Assembly (NCBI RefSeq): GCF_013415125.1 | Contig: NZ_JACCDE010000028.1 | Location: 1-64,000 of the forward strand | From: Vreelandella glaciei | Lineage (GTDB): Bacteria; Pseudomonadota; Gammaproteobacteria; Pseudomonadales; Halomonadaceae | Reading direction: 5' to 3' | Length of the DNA: 64,000 nt | Shown: positions 63,416 to 64,000 of the stretch, one piece after another | Layout of the letters: every line of letters starts with the position of its first letter | Numbering within the stretch: position 1 is the first letter of the stretch | Program-made: the position numbers and the translations under genes | Notes under the pieces: model-generated | Told to the model about the DNA's origin: nothing | The model's database searches: none | Seen by the model: only the letters and a program-made list of their open reading frames with translations

Positions 63416-63907
63416 ATGGCCACTAAGAAAGGTAAAAGTAAGGGTCCCGGTAGCAGCGTTATTGCCCAAAATAAGAAGGCACGGTTTGAGTACCATATCG
63501 ATGAAACCTTCGAAGCAGGGCTATCGCTCGCTGGCTGGGAAGTGAAAAGCATGCGCGCCGGCAAAGCTCAGCTCACCGATACCTACATTTTGGTACGCAA
63601 CGGCGAGGCGTTTCTGCTGGGTAGTCATGTTATGCCGCTTAACACGGCAAGCACCCATGAGATCGCCGACCCTACGCGCACCCGTAAACTGCTGCTGCAT
63701 CGCAAAGAAATCGCCAAAATCTTTTCGATCACCCAGGACAAGGGTCACACCTGTGTGCCTCTCAAACTTTATTGGAAGCGCAATAAAGTGAAGTGCGAGC
63801 TGGCGCTGGTAACCGGCAAACAGCTGCATGACAAACGCGCGACAGAAAAAGATCGCGACTGGAACCGTCAAAAAGGTCGAATTATGCGGGAACATACCAA
63901 GGCATAA
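63416..63907 (+). CDS. smpB: SsrA-binding protein SmpB
   Basis: Binds tmRNA and brings it to stalled ribosomes. OB-fold core with [73 protein letters not shown], and a basic C-terminal tail ([24 protein letters not shown]) that enters the mRNA channel. 163 residues. The tmRNA gene itself begins 45 bp later, the usual pairing. Confidence 0.97.
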   Translation: MATKKGKSKGPGSSVIAQNKKARFEYHIDETFEAGLSLAGWEVKSMRAGKAQLTDTYILVRNGEAFLLGSHVMPLNTASTHEIADPTRTRKLLLHRKEIAKIFSITQDKGHTCVPLKLYWKRNKVKCELALVTGKQLHDKRATEKDRDWNRQKGRIMREHTKA

Positions 63908-63908
63908 C

Positions 63909-63937
63909 TGGTCAATCAGGTGTGAGCACGTTAGAAT
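63909..63937 (+). promoter_or_regulatory. Candidate ssrA promoter
   Basis: TGGTCA (63909-63914), 17 bp, then TAGAAT (63932-63937), ahead of the tmRNA 5' end. The start would lie a few nt before the mature 5' end, consistent with RNase P trimming. Confidence 0.45.
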
Positions 63938-63952
63938 GCTTACTTGTAATAA

Positions 63953-64000
63953 GGGGGCGACATGGTTTCGACGCCGGTGACAACCCTTGCGGTGCATGCC
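63953..64000 (+). ncRNA. ssrA: Transfer-messenger RNA (tmRNA), 5' end only
   Basis: The sequence from GGGGGCGACATGGTTTCGACG on is a tmRNA 5' acceptor arm. The gene runs off the right edge after 48 bases, so the tag-coding part cannot be read. It lies directly after smpB. Confidence 0.92.

Overview
The window looks like part of the chromosome of a Halomonas/Vreelandella-type gammaproteobacterium (Halomonadaceae). The evidence is gene order, which follows the Pseudomonas/Halomonas pattern throughout, and protein sequences that are closest in character to that group. It is core housekeeping DNA. No phage, insertion sequence, CRISPR array or defence island was seen.

Layout. 1-401: start of an rRNA operon on the minus strand (promoter, boxA, leader; the 16S gene lies outside the left edge). 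402-5134: tyrS, anmK and the type IV pilus motors pilT-pilU. 5167-9802: yggS, proC, yggT, metX, metW and a DUF4426 gene, all plus strand. 9823-11711: sfsA and an aminotransferase on the minus strand. 11929-22961: dksA, gluQ, a 58-codon ORF, cbrA, cbrB, an apparent CrcZ-type small RNA, pcnB, folK, panB, panC and panD. 23181-31120: the only accessory-looking stretch, with an acetyl-CoA acetyltransferase, a five-gene minus-strand cluster (aminotransferase, two hydrolases, an unusual CoA-transferase, a 2H phosphoesterase), a divergent LysR regulator and an MFS transporter. 31264-40005: pnp, rpsO, truB, rbfA, infB, nusA and rimP. 40357-46352: two tRNAs, secG, tpiA, glmM, folP and ftsH. 46627-53917: rlmE, yhbY, greA, carB, carA and dapB. 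54020-59518: DUF2218, a DMT transporter and the dnaJ-dnaK-grpE heat-shock set. 59731 to the end: recN, fur, bamE, rnfH, ratA, smpB and the 5' end of ssrA (tmRNA).

How the parts work together. The strongest unannotated signal lies between cbrB and pcnB. A sigma-54 promoter with exact GG-N10-GC spacing is followed by eight clusters of the Hfq-binding motif AANAANAA and a GC-rich terminator hairpin. This is the architecture of the Pseudomonas carbon-catabolite sRNA CrcZ, placed directly after its expected activator genes cbrA-cbrB. Other regulatory layers can be read directly: two sigma-32 promoters (before grpE and before dnaK), a LexA-like box over the recN promoter, a dyad T-N11-A operator between the LysR gene and its divergent cluster, and a short leader ORF with a Shine-Dalgarno-sequestering hairpin before the TTG start of carA.

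Limits. All functional calls come from reading motifs and gene order; no database search was run. Start codons were chosen from ribosome-binding sites, overlaps and remembered family lengths. Promoter and operator calls are pattern matches.
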